A stretch of DNA of 16,974 nucleotides from Thoreauomyces humboldtii (GCA_027596035.1 JADGJA010000492.1:1-16974); one strand, 5' to 3'; shown: positions 1 to 11,635, numbered from the stretch's first letter. The notes: a model not told the origin generated them from the sequence alone. Made by a program: numbers and translations.

Positions 1-229
1 CGGCACGAGCCCACTGTGCAACCCCAAATCTGATAAGTTGCCAACCCCCCAAAACCCCAGGTGTGAAACCCCCTAGTAGTGTCGACCCACTTGCATTTCC
101 TTCGTCTTCCATGAGTCCATCATCGATGGCAATGTGGTGGCCCAGTCCGATGCTGTCTAAAATACATGCCGCAAACTCAGCCGCTCGCAAACGAAAGCGT
201 CGCTTTCCACAAAAGCCAAGGGTATCGGC
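1..229. other. Upstream region of the acetyltransferase gene; starts with a cDNA-adaptor-like 9-mer
   Basis: No gene is visible here. The stretch holds the probable 5' leader and promoter of the acetyltransferase that follows. Several ATG triplets (for example around 111-144) open a short frame ending at 278, which looks like leader sequence and not a protein. The first nine bases, CGGCACGAG, equal the end of the EcoRI cDNA-cloning adaptor used in lambda ZAP libraries; this could be an artefact or chance. Confidence 0.4.
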
Positions 230-1120
230 ATGCCCCGCTTTGCATCTGCAGCCCTCACTTTCCACAGAAATCCAATGATACAGGGGATGGACGCAGCAAC
301 TGCCCTCCGGATCCAAGCCGGCATCACGAAGGCTACGGTCTGCGAAGGTACCATCCAACAGCGGATAGCCGACTCTCCCAACCCTCCCACCGCTTTCGAA
401 AACATCCATTACTACATCACCCGGAGCCTCAAGGCCGTCATCGTCACTCACATTGAACCCGACCCGTCGCTCACCAGCGACCAACTCATCGACCTGGCGT
501 TCCGGGTCAAATCGGAACGCTCCACCGCTTCCGCCATCGAATTCACCTTCGGGGAACGACCCAACGGCCGAGTACCCAACGGAGTCGAGTTCGCGGCTGC
601 TTTGACTGCGAGGAAGTTTACCAGGGAGGAGGTCGATGCCATCATGATCGTACCGACCGCCACGTGGACTCCTCCGAGAACTGCTCCCGCCATGACCTTC
701 AAGATCGTCGAGACGCCCGAGGAACTCCGGGAGAAGATCATGAAGGTGGAAGCTCCTTCCTTCGAGTGCTCCGAGGATGACATGGAGTCGCTTTACCAGG
801 GCATGCTCCAGGACGGCTTCGTGGGTGGAAAGTGGGTCCACGTCATTGCCTCGGAGGAAGGCGAGGAGACGAAGGTCGTCGCTGCCGTTCTCTTCGTGGA
901 CGAGGAAACCCAGGTGGCTACCTTGTTCGGACTGGCCACCGTGCACGAGGCTCGGAAGAAGGGATTGGCGCTCGGCATGCTCAAATGGTTGATGGAGGAG
1001 TCTTGCAGGAGGGGTTGTGATACGCTTGCGCTGGCGGCTCACTCCGACGTGGAAGGATTCTACTCCCGCATTGGATTCGAGGTGTTTGACAGGATCTCGG
1101 AATGGTCCTACAGAGACTAG
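230..1120 (+). CDS. GNAT-family N-acetyltransferase (single exon, 296 aa)
   Basis: Predicted acetyl-CoA-dependent N-acetyltransferase; substrate unknown. The C-terminal half (about residues 155-296) has the GNAT fold signature: a beta strand (VAAVLFVD, then VATLFGLATV), the acetyl-CoA pyrophosphate-binding loop in the form ARKKGLALG (about 241-249, the family's Q/RxxGxG/A motif), a following helix (LKWLMEES), and the late motif GFYSRIGFEVFDR. The N-terminal 150 residues are less recognisable and may be a degenerate second GNAT-like half. The ATG at 230 is the longest start. In-frame ATGs at 275 and 287 are plausible, and the one at 287 has the best context (G at -3 and +4), giving 277 aa. No intron is needed. 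The stop lies 91 bp from the stop of the convergent coiled-coil gene. Family assignment is solid; specific function is open. Confidence 0.82.
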   Translation: MPRFASAALTFHRNPMIQGMDAATALRIQAGITKATVCEGTIQQRIADSPNPPTAFENIHYYITRSLKAVIVTHIEPDPSLTSDQLIDLAFRVKSERSTASAIEFTFGERPNGRVPNGVEFAAALTARKFTREEVDAIMIVPTATWTPPRTAPAMTFKIVETPEELREKIMKVEAPSFECSEDDMESLYQGMLQDGFVGGKWVHVIASEEGEETKVVAAVLFVDEETQVATLFGLATVHEARKKGLALGMLKWLMEESCRRGCDTLALAAHSDVEGFYSRIGFEVFDRISEWSYRD

Positions 1121-1211
1121 AAAATAGAAAGCGAGCATAGACTATAAGAATGCAACGCAGTAGCTTCCTGGCAAGGGAGTGCTTGCTGACAATGGACATT
1201 CATTCGCAAAA

Positions 1212-3145
1212 TCAGGCGTTCCAGACTCCCCCATCCCGTAGACTGCCTTTGAGCTGTTTGACCACTTCGATGTAACCCTCTCCTCGCTCCTCGCACACCC
1301 TCACAAGCTCCTCTACTCTCCGTACCGCTGCCACTCTTGCTCTCAACACCGTCGTCTCGCTATCCAAAGCCACTTTCGCTGCCGTCACAGCCTCCAACTC
1401 TTTCAAGTGAGTCCCGCACGTCTGTGCCGCCTTCGCCGCGTCCGCCGTGAGCACCGTGACTTTCGCATCGAGTGCCGCGATCCTCGTGGTCTGAGCCGCC
1501 GTGGCGGCCGTCAGACTCCCGAGTCGATCCGAGAGTCCCGTTCGGGCCGCCGTCGCTCTCGTGAGTTCGGCCGCGAGACCCGCGGCTCGCGTGTCGGACT
1601 CTGCGATGCGAGCTCCTGCCACGGTGAGACGAGCGGTCAGACCGTGGTTGGTGGCTGCGAGCTGCTCGCTTCGGGTGGACAGGGCCGCGGTGGCTGACTC
1701 GGCGGAGCTCAGTTGGGCAGTGAGTTTCGACACGTGTGCCGTCTGCGGAGAGTACGAGCTGGATAACGCTGTCAGAGTGCTCTGCAGAGTAGTCAAAGCT
1801 CCTTGTAGGGACGTTAGATGCGCGCTAGTCGTATCGGCGGGAGGCGGTGGGGGAGTGTGCTGCGAGGGACGCGAGCAAGAAATAAGTCTCGTCGAAAGCG
1901 TCAAGAGCTTAGTGACTTGGCGGGGTTACCTTGTTTGCCGCATTCTCTGTACAAAGTTCTTCTATCCGGCGCTCCAGTCGCTCATTCGTCACTAACATCT
2001 CTTGCACCTTCCGATATGACAGTGGGTCAACTCATCTACGCGTAGATCCTCTATACTGTTTTTCGAACCCCTACCTTATCCTTCTCGGCCATCAGCGCTG
2101 ACTCTCTGGTGATGGCATCTCTCCTCAGCTCCTCACACTCTGTCACGCTATGCTCATGGAGTGTCTCCCATCGAGCGACCTCTGCTTCGGTGGCTTCCAG
2201 ACGCTGCTTCGTAGCACTCAGCTCTACCAAGACCGTTTCTCGTTCCCGAGCAGCTCCACTTTGTAGGGCATGGACCTGCTGGCTGAGCGTATCGACTTGC
2301 GACTTGAGCTCCTTTGCTAGCTGCGAGCTTCGACGGTCTTTGGATTGAGAGGAGAGCAGGTCGGTTCGTAATGTCTGAACATCAACGTCTTAGTTGCTTT
2401 CCCTCCCGGGCAAGGTGGATGGGCATCTGTTCACCTCAACCTCTCTTCGATATCCTTCCTGAAGCTCAACGTATTTCGACTTCAAGTCTTGGATGACCTC
2501 CCCGAGGGGAGCGGCGGGCGTCGGTCGATCGGGTTCTGGGGAGTGGGAGGTTGCGGCTGCTTTGTGTCCATGATCAGATAGTGGAAACGGGGTGCCATCA
2601 TCTGGAATACAAACACATTTTCAGCAAGAGCTTTTGACGGTTTCACTCCCGCCAACAGTAATTTTTCAGACAAATCGCTCGTGATCTGGAATCTCACCTG
2701 GACGGCCTGCGCGCCTACAGAAGTAATCAGAATCAGAAACCGAAGCAGTGAACGGGCCGACTGTATCATTTGCACCAGCACACTCACAGATAACGAGTTT
2801 CCAACTCGAGCAGATACACCTGCTGCTGCAGGTTTTTGATGTATTCGTCGCCGGTCGTTCGAGATTTCGGAGCTGACGAAGATTGATTCCGCTTCGGAGG
2901 GGAAGCGTGTACGGTAGCAGACGGGTCGGCATGGTGAGAGGCAGACGATGAGGAGGGATAACCGGTTGCTGTTCGGGGACGTGTTGCGCTATGTGGTTTA
3001 AGCCCGGCTTTCAAAGAAATCTTGGTCAGGTCGAAATACGCAAGTGGTAGGTTCAACAATAAGACTTACCAGAAGTGAACGCTTTTCCCAGAGGGTACCG
3101 AAGCCCGAAGGCCGGATGAGTATAGCTCTGATGCTGGGTGCTCAT
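1212..3145 (-). CDS. Coiled-coil protein of unknown function (7 exons, 501 aa)
   Basis: Exons on the minus strand: 3145-3070, 3007-2788, 2714-2698, 2601-2435, 2374-2075, 2007-1930 and 1859-1212. All introns are GT-AG, and the summed length is 1506 nt, giving 501 aa plus stop. Residues 1-78 are basic, Ser/Pro-rich and probably disordered. Residues 80-100 form a compact hydrophobic heptad segment (EYIKNLQQQVYLLELETRYL). After a linker, residues 150-286 are Lys/Glu/Gln-rich coiled coil. A proline run (289-293) separates this from an Ala/Thr/Leu-rich coil (about 300-475). No catalytic domain, membrane span or signal peptide is visible. An in-frame stop lies upstream of the ATG at 3145; a CGCAG directly before that ATG could be the acceptor of a leader intron. 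The role is probably structural. I do not recognise a named orthologue. Confidence 0.75.
2698..2714 (-). other. 17-nt microexon (exon 3) of the coiled-coil gene
   Basis: This exon has acceptor TTCTGTAG ahead of it and donor GTGAGA behind it. It encodes Leu-Arg-Ala-Gly-Arg-Pro across its junctions, just after the conserved-looking heptad segment. It is required by phase: joining exon 2 directly to exon 4 would give CTA TGA, an immediate stop. This reading is inferred from splice signals and phase only. Confidence 0.6.
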
Positions 3146-3796
3146 CTGCGAGAACTTGTCGCGAGCTTGTCTCGCCTTCCCTCAAGTTGGTCGTGCAGAA
3201 CTTGGGCCGTATTTTCGCTCGCTATTGGAAGCTATGGGAAGTTGGGAACGGGCAGAAGAATGACAGTCGCGGTTTTTGGACAGCTCGCGGCAAGAGCAGA
3301 CTCCGCAACGTGAGAAAACGAAGAGCGCTCACATGCAGTCAGAGCATATTGCATGTACTCGTAGGCATGCGACATTTCAGCGAGGAAGCAGAGAATGGAG
3401 CTTCTATGTTTGCCCGAGCATGATGTGGGTGGGGCGGTCCGTGCTTCGTTGCTGTCGACACCTTGGTCCGCCGAAAGCGTTACCGGGGGCACCGGGTTAG
3501 CCCGGCAATCGTACAACGTGCATCAGACGAGCATAGTCCAACTACGGCGCAAAGGCGACTGCCAACACATGGAACAGGCGGAAAGGACGAAAATATAGAG
3601 CGAAAGCGACAAGTACATTAGCGAAAATACATAGTCTGTGATGGATGGGTAAAATGAAAAAGAAAGGGTGAAGGGGTGGGCGAAGGAATAGGAAGGCCCG
3701 GCTAGAAATACAAAATGACCATGGTCGGAAAGACTGCCGACGACTCTTTCGATAACAGGCACAGGTTGGTCAATGACGGTCTCGAAGAAATCACTC
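3146..3796. other. Intergenic region: promoter of the coiled-coil gene and 3' flank of SRPK
   Basis: Both flanking genes are on the minus strand, so this 651-bp stretch carries the promoter and leader of the coiled-coil gene and the 3' untranslated region of the SR-protein kinase. Short frames on both strands have no recognisable protein content. A small inverted repeat (CCGGG, loop TTAG, CCCGG) sits near 3495-3508 and is too short to interpret. I see no RNA gene. Confidence 0.5.
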
Positions 3797-7096
<3,300 letters not shown>

Positions 7097-7462
7097 ATGG
7101 CACCCTCCAGCAAGCGAAGTCTCTCGACAAAGGTGCAACCGTCAACCCTCGCCACCAAAACACCAACCACCGCACCTCAACCGGCAGTCCGCCGTGTCGC
7201 CTCTACCTCCCCTTCCCCCGTCAGCAAGAAGCGCAAGGCTGTCGTCCCAGTGAGGTCTCCGCCAAAGACCGACAAGGTTCCCGGCGTGGTGCTCAGGATC
7301 GGATTATCGGGAGAGGTCGAGGTGCTCAGGAAGCTGGGCAAGCTGCCCCAGTCGTTGTCGATCTCCACGCGCAAGGTCAAGCCAACGTCAGCACGGAACA
7401 CCGCCGTCACGGCTTCTACGGCGCGGAAAGGGTCCTCGTCTTCGGATTCGAGTCGACGCTGA
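7097..7462 (+). CDS. Small basic Ser/Thr-rich protein, unknown function (121 aa)
   Basis: The single-exon frame starts at 7097 (G at +4) and encodes 121 residues. It is very rich in Ser, Thr, Lys, Arg and Pro and almost lacks aromatic residues. A KKRK cluster (44-47, within PVSKKRKAVVP) resembles a monopartite nuclear localisation signal. The only segment that looks folded is about 60-92 (VPGVVLRIGLSGEVEVLRKL). The tail is Ser-rich with Arg (SSSSDSSRR). No family is recognised. A CT-rich upstream tract and the divergent arrangement with SRPK support a real gene, but low complexity means the frame could be fortuitous. The frame is also open upstream to 7001, so the start is inferred. Confidence 0.45.
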   Translation: MAPSSKRSLSTKVQPSTLATKTPTTAPQPAVRRVASTSPSPVSKKRKAVVPVRSPPKTDKVPGVVLRIGLSGEVEVLRKLGKLPQSLSISTRKVKPTSARNTAVTASTARKGSSSSDSSRR

Positions 7463-7868
7463 GGACCGTGTCTTCCTTCGTATCTCTCTGACCTTGCCCC
7501 ACCGCCTTCATACCACCCCATTTCTACTCTCATCTTTACCCACTACTGTATCGTCCTTTCCACAGCCAGCGTTCAATATCAGTTGTTTTTGCTTTTCCTG
7601 ACTTCGTGACGTGGAAGGATGCTCCACAGCAATGTCGCGGACACGGCTATGTTTTTTGAGCCAGGAAAACCAAATGGTTTTGCGGAGCCACCTTCAGAAC
7701 ATGACCGATATGGCATGCAAAGACCTCCGCTACCTTGTGCTTGAGCCTGTTTCGGTTGTTCCTGCAGCCTTCCAATGGCCGACGTCGAGGAGTGCCGCTG
7801 GAGAGAAAAAGAAGCCGACGAGGAGCGGACTCGCCCCCGAAGATTCCGACAGCTTGATTATTCTATGA

Positions 7869-7873
7869 CCAAT
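7869..7873 (+). promoter_or_regulatory. CCAAT box upstream of eIF2B delta
   Basis: CCAAT (in ATGACCAATTTC) lies 173 bp upstream of the eIF2B delta ATG, in the usual range for HAP-complex (NF-Y) binding. A 5-mer is weak evidence alone; its clustering with two other motifs raises its value slightly. Confidence 0.3.
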
Positions 7874-7907
7874 TTCGGGCACAGCTGTCGGAAAAGGGCA
7901 TGGAAGC

Positions 7908-7928
7908 GTCACGTGACAAAGTGAGTCA
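7908..7928 (+). promoter_or_regulatory. E-box palindrome GTCACGTGAC plus Gcn4/AP-1-type TGAGTCA
   Basis: GTCACGTGAC (7908-7917) is a perfect 10-bp palindrome around CACGTG, the core bound by bHLH factors such as Cbf1. Four bases later TGAGTCA (7922-7928) matches the Gcn4/bZIP consensus TGA(C/G)TCA. Both lie about 120-140 bp before the eIF2B delta start. An alternative reading is that GTGAGT at 7921-7926 is a splice donor in the leader. Confidence 0.4.
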
Positions 7929-8002
7929 TCCTTAATGTGTAAACATCACTCACTCGCTCACTCTCTCCACCTTCTCTCGCGGTGACCCAGCAAACATTGC
8001 AG
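7921..8002 (+). other. Possible 5'-leader intron of eIF2B delta
   Basis: GTGAGT at 7921 is a consensus donor and CATTGCAG ending at 8002 is a good acceptor, giving an 82-nt intron, within the size range of the other introns here. If it is spliced, both the TGAGTCA site and the short upstream frame would be transcribed but removed. Speculative without transcripts. Confidence 0.3.
7935..7985 (+). other. Upstream open reading frame (16 codons) in the eIF2B delta leader
   Basis: ATG at 7935 starts MCKHHSLAHSLHLLSR and ends in TGA at 7983-7985, 60 bp before the main ATG at 8046. It matters only if transcription starts upstream of 7935 and the leader is not spliced. Short upstream frames commonly reduce or regulate translation of the main frame. 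Confidence 0.35.
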
Positions 8003-8045
8003 GAGGATACCCACGGTTACTGAATACAAAAGACGATCAGCAGCA

Positions 8046-10072
8046 ATGGTTCCCACGGATGATGACAACTCGGTGATCCGTGATAGCGGTCTGCCACCAC
8101 GATCCGTCACGAAAGGCTTCGAAATGGCAGCGGAATCCGCCGTGGTAAGGCAGCCGACTCCACGATCAGCAGGCGAACAAGGCTAGCAAATGACCCGCTT
8201 GATGCTAATGAAATCCATCCCTGAATAGTCTCCACAAGACGGAAAAACTGGCAAGGCAGTGCGCTTTTCAGGGTAGAACCTCGGTCTTCGTGGCTAGCGT
8301 TCCCAACTTGTTCTGACGTTTCCGCTACAGGAAGGAGAAAGGTGGTGCTGGAGCTCCGAACGACGCAGCGCTATCAGCTCAGCTTGCGGCTGAGAAAGGG
8401 GGACAAGGGCTAAAGCCGGTCACAAAGTCGGCAAAGACCATGTCGAAGGCAGAGAGGCGAGAGCAGCAGGAACGGCAACGAGCGGAAAAGGCAAAGCGCT
8501 TGGCAGAGAAGCAACCCGGAAGCGCAGCCCTGGCCGGTTTCGCAGCCCATCACTCCCAGGCCAGCACCCCGGACATGAAGCAACCCTCTCCCAACGCGAG
8601 CTCGCTTCGCGTGGCAACGACCATGCGGCTGGACGATCCGCGAAAACGGTCAAAGGCCCAGAAGCAGCAGTCAGTCGATCGTCAGCTAGCTCAGAAACCG
8701 GTCGGTCTCTTCTCCCATCTTCCGCAATACGAAAAACACGACAATATCCAGGCTCGCTTGAAGAAGCAGGAGAATATCCATCCCTTGGTCCTGGCGTTGG
8801 GTCTCAAGTACCAGAACTTTACGATAACCGGAGGGAATGCACGATGCGTGGCCATGCTTGAGGCCTTCAAACGTGTGATCAGTGATTACGCTACTCCGCC
8901 TGGAACATCCCTTCCGCGGCACCTGCCGTCGGTCATCAGCAAGCAGGTCGACCTCCTCAGCAACACGAGGGTGCTCGCCGCTAGCATGAAGACTGCTATC
9001 CGTGCGTTGAAGAAGGAGATCTCAGTGATTTCCGTTGATGCTTCTGACGAGGAGGTACGCCTCTACCAGCCTGCAATCTCGCATCCGCTTCCACTTCTGA
9101 TGCAATGCATCTTGCAGGCCAAGTCACAGCTGATCGGCAAGATCGAAGAATTCCGACTGGAGCGGATCGACGGTCCGGGAACTTTGATTGCACAGGACGC
9201 TTACACTCAAAGAAAAATTAAGGACGACGACATCATTCTTACGTTTGGAAGGTCGGTGCTAGGAAAGCCCGCATTTTCAGTCTCCATTGTCCTGACACTG
9301 TCGCCCACGTGTCTGCAGGTCGTCGACGGTCTTGAAGGTGTTGTTGTATGCGCACGCTCAGGGCAAGAAATTTAAGGTCATCGTCGCTGATGGCCGGCCG
9401 AAGCTGGAAGGTGCGCAACATCAGCCAGCAGCCTCGAAAGCGGGTTCTTGCTTACCTCCTGTTCCTGCTCGCATAGGCAAGGAAATGCTCAAATCGTTGG
9501 TGGAAGCCGGCATCAAGTGCGGATACGTCCTCAGCTCGGCGGTGCCACTGCTCATGAAAGAGGTCAACAAAGTGTTCATCGGAGCCAGCGCCGTGCTTGG
9601 CAATGGAGCCGTGCTATCCCGCGTGGGCACGGCAGTTGTTTGTAATGCCGCGAAGGAACGTCAGGTTCCGGTCATCGTTGTGTGCGAGACTTACAAGTTC
9701 CTGGACGAGACAAGGCTCGATTCATTCACGTGGAACGAGATTGGTGAGCTGGCTATCGTGTCCGCTCAAATGGAAGTTCATTGACTGAAATGTTGAATTT
9801 CCCTAGGCAACCCTGACGAGCTCGTTGACGTATCAAACCGCGGCCCCTCCGAATATCCCCTCCATCATTCCATCAAGCCAGCGAAACAGCAAAGCGCTGG
9901 CACCTTAGCTCCATGGCGATCCCTCGACCAGCTCAAGCTGCTCAACCTGCACTACGACGTAACTCCCGCCCATTTCATCACGGCTCTGATCTGCGAGCAC
10001 GGAACAGTACCCAGCACATGCGCACTTAGCATTGCGAGGATCCAGGCCGACAAGACTGCAAATGATTTTTGA
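8046..10072 (+). CDS. GCD2: Translation initiation factor eIF2B, delta subunit (7 exons, 541 aa)
   Basis: Regulatory subunit of eIF2B, the guanine-nucleotide exchange factor for eIF2, which senses phosphorylated eIF2-alpha. Exons: 8046-8144, 8229-8272, 8331-9054, 9118-9251, 9319-9410, 9477-9743, 9807-10072 (1626 nt, in frame). Residues 1-170 are a Lys/Arg/Gln-rich low-complexity tail (SKAERREQQERQRAEKAKR at 86-104), usual for delta. The conserved core begins at FSHLPQY (175) and includes IHPLVLALGLKY, TGGNARCVAMLEAFK, then in the Rossmann-like domain ILTFGRSSTVLKVL, VIVADGRPKLEG, EVNKVFIGASAVLGNGAVLSR, VPVIVVCETYKF, and LLNLHYDVTPAHFITALI near the end. The start has G at -3 and +4. Introns 3 (63 nt) and 5 (66 nt) are multiples of three without stops; family alignment says they are removed. 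The intron 4 donor is GTCGGT, off consensus. Convergent with ELP4, 92 bp apart. Confidence 0.96.
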
Positions 10073-10164
10073 TCACGTTACTTTCTTTTCCCATCCCCTC
10101 TGTCTACCGCCCTCTTTTCCATTCAACTATCTATGTACATTTGCGATTACGCTGGAGGGCTTTC

Positions 10165-11510
10165 TCAGAAATCGAGGGGATTCGATCCGCTGCTCCCCGC
10201 GGCGCTCCCGCATCCGGGCTTTGCGTGACTATGTCGTTTGACGTCCTCCGCATCCGCCTCGCCCTCTGGCGGAAGACTGCATCTCTCCACCAGGAACCTC
10301 TTCCGCCTGACCTTGAACCCGAGCATGGCGATCTCGCCCCTCCTGGCACCGAGACATCCTACGCGGGGGACCTTGATCACGTCCAAGAAGCCATGGTACT
10401 GGGACTCGAAGGCGGGATGGACGGGGACGGGTCGACCGGCGAACGAGTCTAGGGCGATGACGGCGTCCGACAGGTGGGATGCGATGGTCGCGGTCGTCGC
10501 TGGGGTCGTGTGAGGAAGCGTGACGATGGCGGTCGCGTAGGATGTTCGGAGGACCGCGCGGAGAGAGTGAAGGAACTGGGCGATCTGAGATGAGGAAGCG
10601 TCGCCCCAGATGGGGGAGGCTAGAGAGTGGATGGCGATACGGAGGACCGTGGGTGGGGGAGGTGCGTTCGGTCGGATCCTGCAGGAAAAACGGTCAGGAG
10701 GTTTTCGCCCACTTCAGCGTTGTGGTCGTGGGGACTGTCAGTCACCTGAATCCACCCTCGTCTACAAGACCCTCGATGTACTCGATGAGACGATGGAATA
10801 CGCTTTTCTCGCCGTGCTCTTCCGCCTCTATCGCCCACTGCGACACGTCCAAGAGCGCCATGCGTGGACCGGCAGCGTTGAGAGTGGCGGGAGTGATTCG
10901 TTTGGTCAGATCGAACAGGTTACAGAAGGGATGCTGCGAGTCGGCATCTGTGCAGGAGCGGAAGGGATGCGGGTCGAGATGAGCTCCTGCCCGCTTCAAA
11001 GGACAAAAACAAAAGGAACGGATGCACACCTCTTCGTCCGAGACCGACGGCCTGACTGAACTTTGGCAGTCCCTGATACCTCCATGCGATACGCATCCGA
11101 TCCTCTTCCTCCCTAACGGCCCCCATCCTCCGTCCCGCGATCCCCACACCCGGTGAAACTGCATCATCGAGGTCGTCCTCCTCCTCCTTCATCTCGCTGG
11201 GCACCTTCCCCTCCACCACGGCCATGAGTCCCCTGACCAGAGTCTCTGGCTCCTCCTCTGCCGTGGCCAGACATACCGCGTGACCCGACGCGATGCCTTG
11301 CGCGATGTAGTAGGATTGGAGAAGCTTTGCGTATCCCGTGAAACGATCCTCCAAGACCAGGAGGGAGCAGTGGAGAGGCAGTCCACCTCCCAGGAGCTCG
11401 TCGATCGAGGGAACCCCTGTGGACGTGAGGACGGACGAGTTGTGGGCCGAGATGCGAGTGGCTGGGAGAGAGGCCAGAGTCGTAGGCGTTCTTCGTTTGA
11501 AGGAGGACAT
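10165..11510 (-). CDS. ELP4: Elongator complex protein 4 (ELP4/PAXNEB; 3 exons, 398 aa)
   Basis: RecA-like subunit of the Elp4-5-6 ring of Elongator, which with Elp1-3 installs the carboxymethyl-type modification on wobble uridines of tRNA. Exons: 11510-11030, 10947-10746, 10678-10165 (1197 nt, in frame). Recognised by SVLTSTGVPSIDELLGGGLP (27-46), SGHAVCLATAEEEPE, RIAWRYQGLPKF (140-151), CNLFDLTKRI early in exon 2, and in exon 3 a late block YHGFLDVIKVPRVGCLGARR, then MLGFKVRRKRFLVERCSLPP. As in other ELP4 proteins, there is no classical Walker A motif; here the residue after GGGLPL is His where family members usually have Gly. A low-complexity tail of about 40 residues follows the conserved core. 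The start has G at -3. Divergent from the SNRK-like kinase. Confidence 0.93.
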
Positions 11511-11614
11511 TTCGACGTCGTTCTGTCGTGTGTATGTGCGCGAACCTTTGAACCTGAACGAGAGGGGAGCGGAGGGATGTGTTCTTCGGAGCAGAAGGAA
11601 AGGCGAGGAAGAAG

Positions 11615-11621
11615 TGAGTCA
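11615..11621 (+). promoter_or_regulatory. Gcn4/AP-1-type TGAGTCA site upstream of ELP4
   Basis: TGAGTCA, followed by CGT (TGAGTCACGT), lies 105 bp upstream of the ELP4 start on the divergent promoter. It is the second such 7-mer in the window; about two are expected by chance on both strands of 17 kb, so position is the only supporting argument. Confidence 0.3.
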
Positions 11622-11635
11622 CGTCTGCTGTCGGG

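Larger units (their letters stand above)
7463..8045. other. Intergenic region: 3' flank of the small gene and promoter/leader of eIF2B delta
   Basis: No supported gene lies in these 583 bp. A frame at 7611-7868 (plus) has no recognisable features. The right part carries the candidate control elements listed separately: a CCAAT box, a CACGTG palindrome, a TGAGTCA site and a short upstream frame. A tract of ACTC/CTC repeats (about 7948-7978) lies in the presumed leader. Confidence 0.5.

Noticed and set aside
3480..3515. GC-rich segment with a small hairpin, considered as a tRNA or other RNA gene
   Set aside because: Only a 5-bp stem with a 4-base loop; no cloverleaf, no A/B-box pair.
7611..7868. 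Plus-strand frame of 85 codons between the small gene and eIF2B delta
   Set aside because: No recognisable feature, ordinary length by chance in GC-rich DNA, and it overlaps the likely promoter of eIF2B delta. Kept only as intergenic.
10542..11059. Plus-strand frames of about 146-149 codons in the ELP4 region
   Set aside because: Antisense to ELP4 exons 1-3, whose splice structure and motifs are clear.
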